Shown here: piece by piece, positions 22,740-23,746 of the stretch
Layout: each line of letters begins with the position of its first letter
Position numbering within the stretch: position 1 is the first letter of the stretch
DNA from: CAYVUM01 sp964619055
Lineage (GTDB): Bacteria; Pseudomonadota; Alphaproteobacteria; Rhodospirillales; Defluviicoccaceae
Direction of reading: 5' to 3'
NCBI GenBank assembly: GCA_964619055.1
Contig: CAZUDB010000056.1
Location: forward strand, 1 to 23,746
Length of the DNA: 23,746 nt
Notes under the pieces: model-generated
The model's database searches: none
What the model was told of the DNA's origin: nothing
Seen by the model: only the letters and a program-made list of their open reading frames with translations
Made by a program: the position numbers and the translations under genes

Positions 22740-23746
22740 TTGGCGAAACCCTTCGACGATCGCCGGGAGCGGCTGTTCGGACGGGAAGGTGACTTGGATG
22801 CGCTGATCATGCGCGTCCAGGACGCAGGCCTAACCGCCGTGGTGGCGGAACCGGAGATGGGCAAGAGCTGGCTCGTGACCGAGCTCAGTCGGCGTCTCAG
22901 CACCGACCCTGAGCCCCGTCACCTGGTCGGCTTTGCCGAAGCCTTCGGCGAGACCCCGGACTTGCTGCTCCGCGCCGTCAAGGACCTGTACGGGCGCTGG
23001 CTTAGCGACGCGGGCGCCCTGCAGCAGGCCAGGATGGTTTGGAATCAGCAAAAGCAAGGCCTGCTGTCCGGCGTGGCCGGCAGCGTGTCGACGCTGTTGG
23101 AGAAGATCGGCACGCTCGGGGAGCCGGCGTCGGCAGTGATCTCGGACGTCCTGAACGGTCTCGTCACCGCGAATCAGACCCTGACCACGGGCGGGATGAC
23201 ACTGCCGACCCTGCACTATGAGCAGGCGCGCGACTTGCTGACCGCCGTGCACCGGATCAGCGGACGGCCGATTACCATTGTTCTGGACCAGTGGGAAAAG
23301 TCTCCGGAACCGGAGCTGGAGGGGAGGACGCTCGATGGCTTCCTCCGCCACCGGCCGGACTGGCCGCCGTGCCACATTGTCCTGGCGCTCCGGCCGGAAG
23401 GGGCGGCGATTGCCGTTGTCGACCGGCTGGTCGCCGGCTGCCCCGGTCCGGCCGCGCGTCACGACCTCAGCGCCATGAACTTGGCGGACGGTGCCGAGCG
23501 GCAGCGCATGGTCAGCTTTGTCCAGGGCATCGTGCCGGCGGCCGTCCAAGTCGAGGCGGAGACGCTGGCCGGCCTGGTGGATGGCTATCCCGGTGTTCTA
23601 GGGCGCTGGACGGACGACTACTGGCGGCCGCGGATGACAACGGAGGGTGACCTCGCCACCCGGGCAGCGGATGCGTTCGCCGGCCGCTTCGCCGAGATCG
23701 ACGAGCTACTGCCGACAATCGACGGTGAGGCGCGGCGGCTCGCCAT
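22740..23746 (+). CDS. Large P-loop NTPase (AAA/STAND-like), N-terminal part, runs off the window
   Basis: The frame opens at TTG 22740, seven bases after GGGGAG, and continues past the edge (at least 335 codons). No ATG or GTG start is in frame between the preceding stop at 22692 and 22740. The product starts with a RERLFGREGDLDALI recognition stretch typical of STAND/AAA_16 ATPases, then a Walker A of the form AEPEMGKS (36-43) and a Walker B ITIVLDQWEK with Asp183. LALRPEG, which may be a sensor-1-like strand, and a helical stretch follow. Such proteins usually carry long sensor or effector domains after the NTPase; here they are outside the window. It may be a signalling or defence NTPase; neither is shown. 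It is on the same strand as the photolyase, 99 bases after it. Confidence 0.8.
   Translation, partial: MAKPFDDRRERLFGREGDLDALIMRVQDAGLTAVVAEPEMGKSWLVTELSRRLSTDPEPRHLVGFAEAFGETPDLLLRAVKDLYGRWLSDAGALQQARMVWNQQKQGLLSGVAGSVSTLLEKIGTLGEPASAVISDVLNGLVTANQTLTTGGMTLPTLHYEQARDLLTAVHRISGRPITIVLDQWEKSPEPELEGRTLDGFLRHRPDWPPCHIVLALRPEGAAIAVVDRLVAGCPGPAARHDLSAMNLADGAERQRMVSFVQGIVPAAVQVEAETLAGLVDGYPGVLGRWTDDYWRPRMTTEGDLATRAADAFAGRFAEIDELLPTIDGEARRLA

Noticed and set aside
22830..23549. A 239-codon minus-strand open frame opposite the edge NTPase
   Set aside because: The plus-strand frame has a ribosome binding site plus Walker A and B motifs, while this one is Arg/Gln-rich without domains.
1..23746. CRISPR arrays, tRNA or rRNA genes, insertion sequences, integrases
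   Set aside because: No regularly spaced repeats, cloverleaf sequences, transposase motifs or terminal inverted repeats were seen on either strand.

Overview
The window reads as a chromosomal segment of a GC-rich proteobacterium, most likely an alphaproteobacterium. The reasons are an ECF11-type sigma factor with a ChrR anti-sigma and its lipid operon, as described in Rhodobacter, a ligase-linked Lhr repair cluster, and an iron-sulfur photolyase. The taxon is an inference. No rRNA, tRNA, CRISPR array, insertion sequence or integrase is visible.

Layout. (1) 1-2257, minus strand: the 5' part of ftsH, preceded by a LuxR-type regulator with an unusual Arg-Arg-rich amino terminus. (2) 2258-3233: a long non-coding stretch with a possible 40-codon gene, then a small gene with two hairpins before its ribosome binding site and a strong Rho-independent terminator after it. 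(3) 3355-4892, plus: a lipoprotein esterase and an exported glutathione peroxidase. (4) 4930-8197, plus: a tightly coupled operon of ECF sigma, ChrR, DUF6134, SDR and an NTF2-like protein, behind a near-perfect sigma-E/ECF11 promoter. (5) 13628-8190, minus: the convergent FAD oxidoreductase, DUF1365, cyclopropane-type methyltransferase, GPH transporter and DUF3833 lipoprotein operon. It begins with a second promoter of the same type. (6) 13648-19457: ATP-dependent DNA ligase and beta-CASP exonuclease (minus), head to head with an Lhr-type helicase and PdeM phosphoesterase (plus). (7) 19496-22640: an SDR-fold protein without the catalytic tyrosine, a minus-strand run of very small coupled genes, and an FeS-BCP (6-4) photolyase. 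(8) 22740-end, plus: the start of an unrecognised P-loop NTPase.

How it fits together. Regions 4, 5 and 7 form a recognisable photooxidative (singlet-oxygen) stress regulon: sensing and release of sigma by ChrR, modification of membrane fatty acids (possibly methylated or furan fatty acids), and light-driven DNA repair. Peroxide detoxification (region 3) and the four-gene DNA repair module (region 6) lie beside and inside it, giving a combined lipid and DNA damage-response island. The parts most likely to be undescribed are the small-protein operon divergent from the photolyase, the structured-leader small gene at 2911-3233, the edge NTPase and the Arg-repeat LuxR protein.
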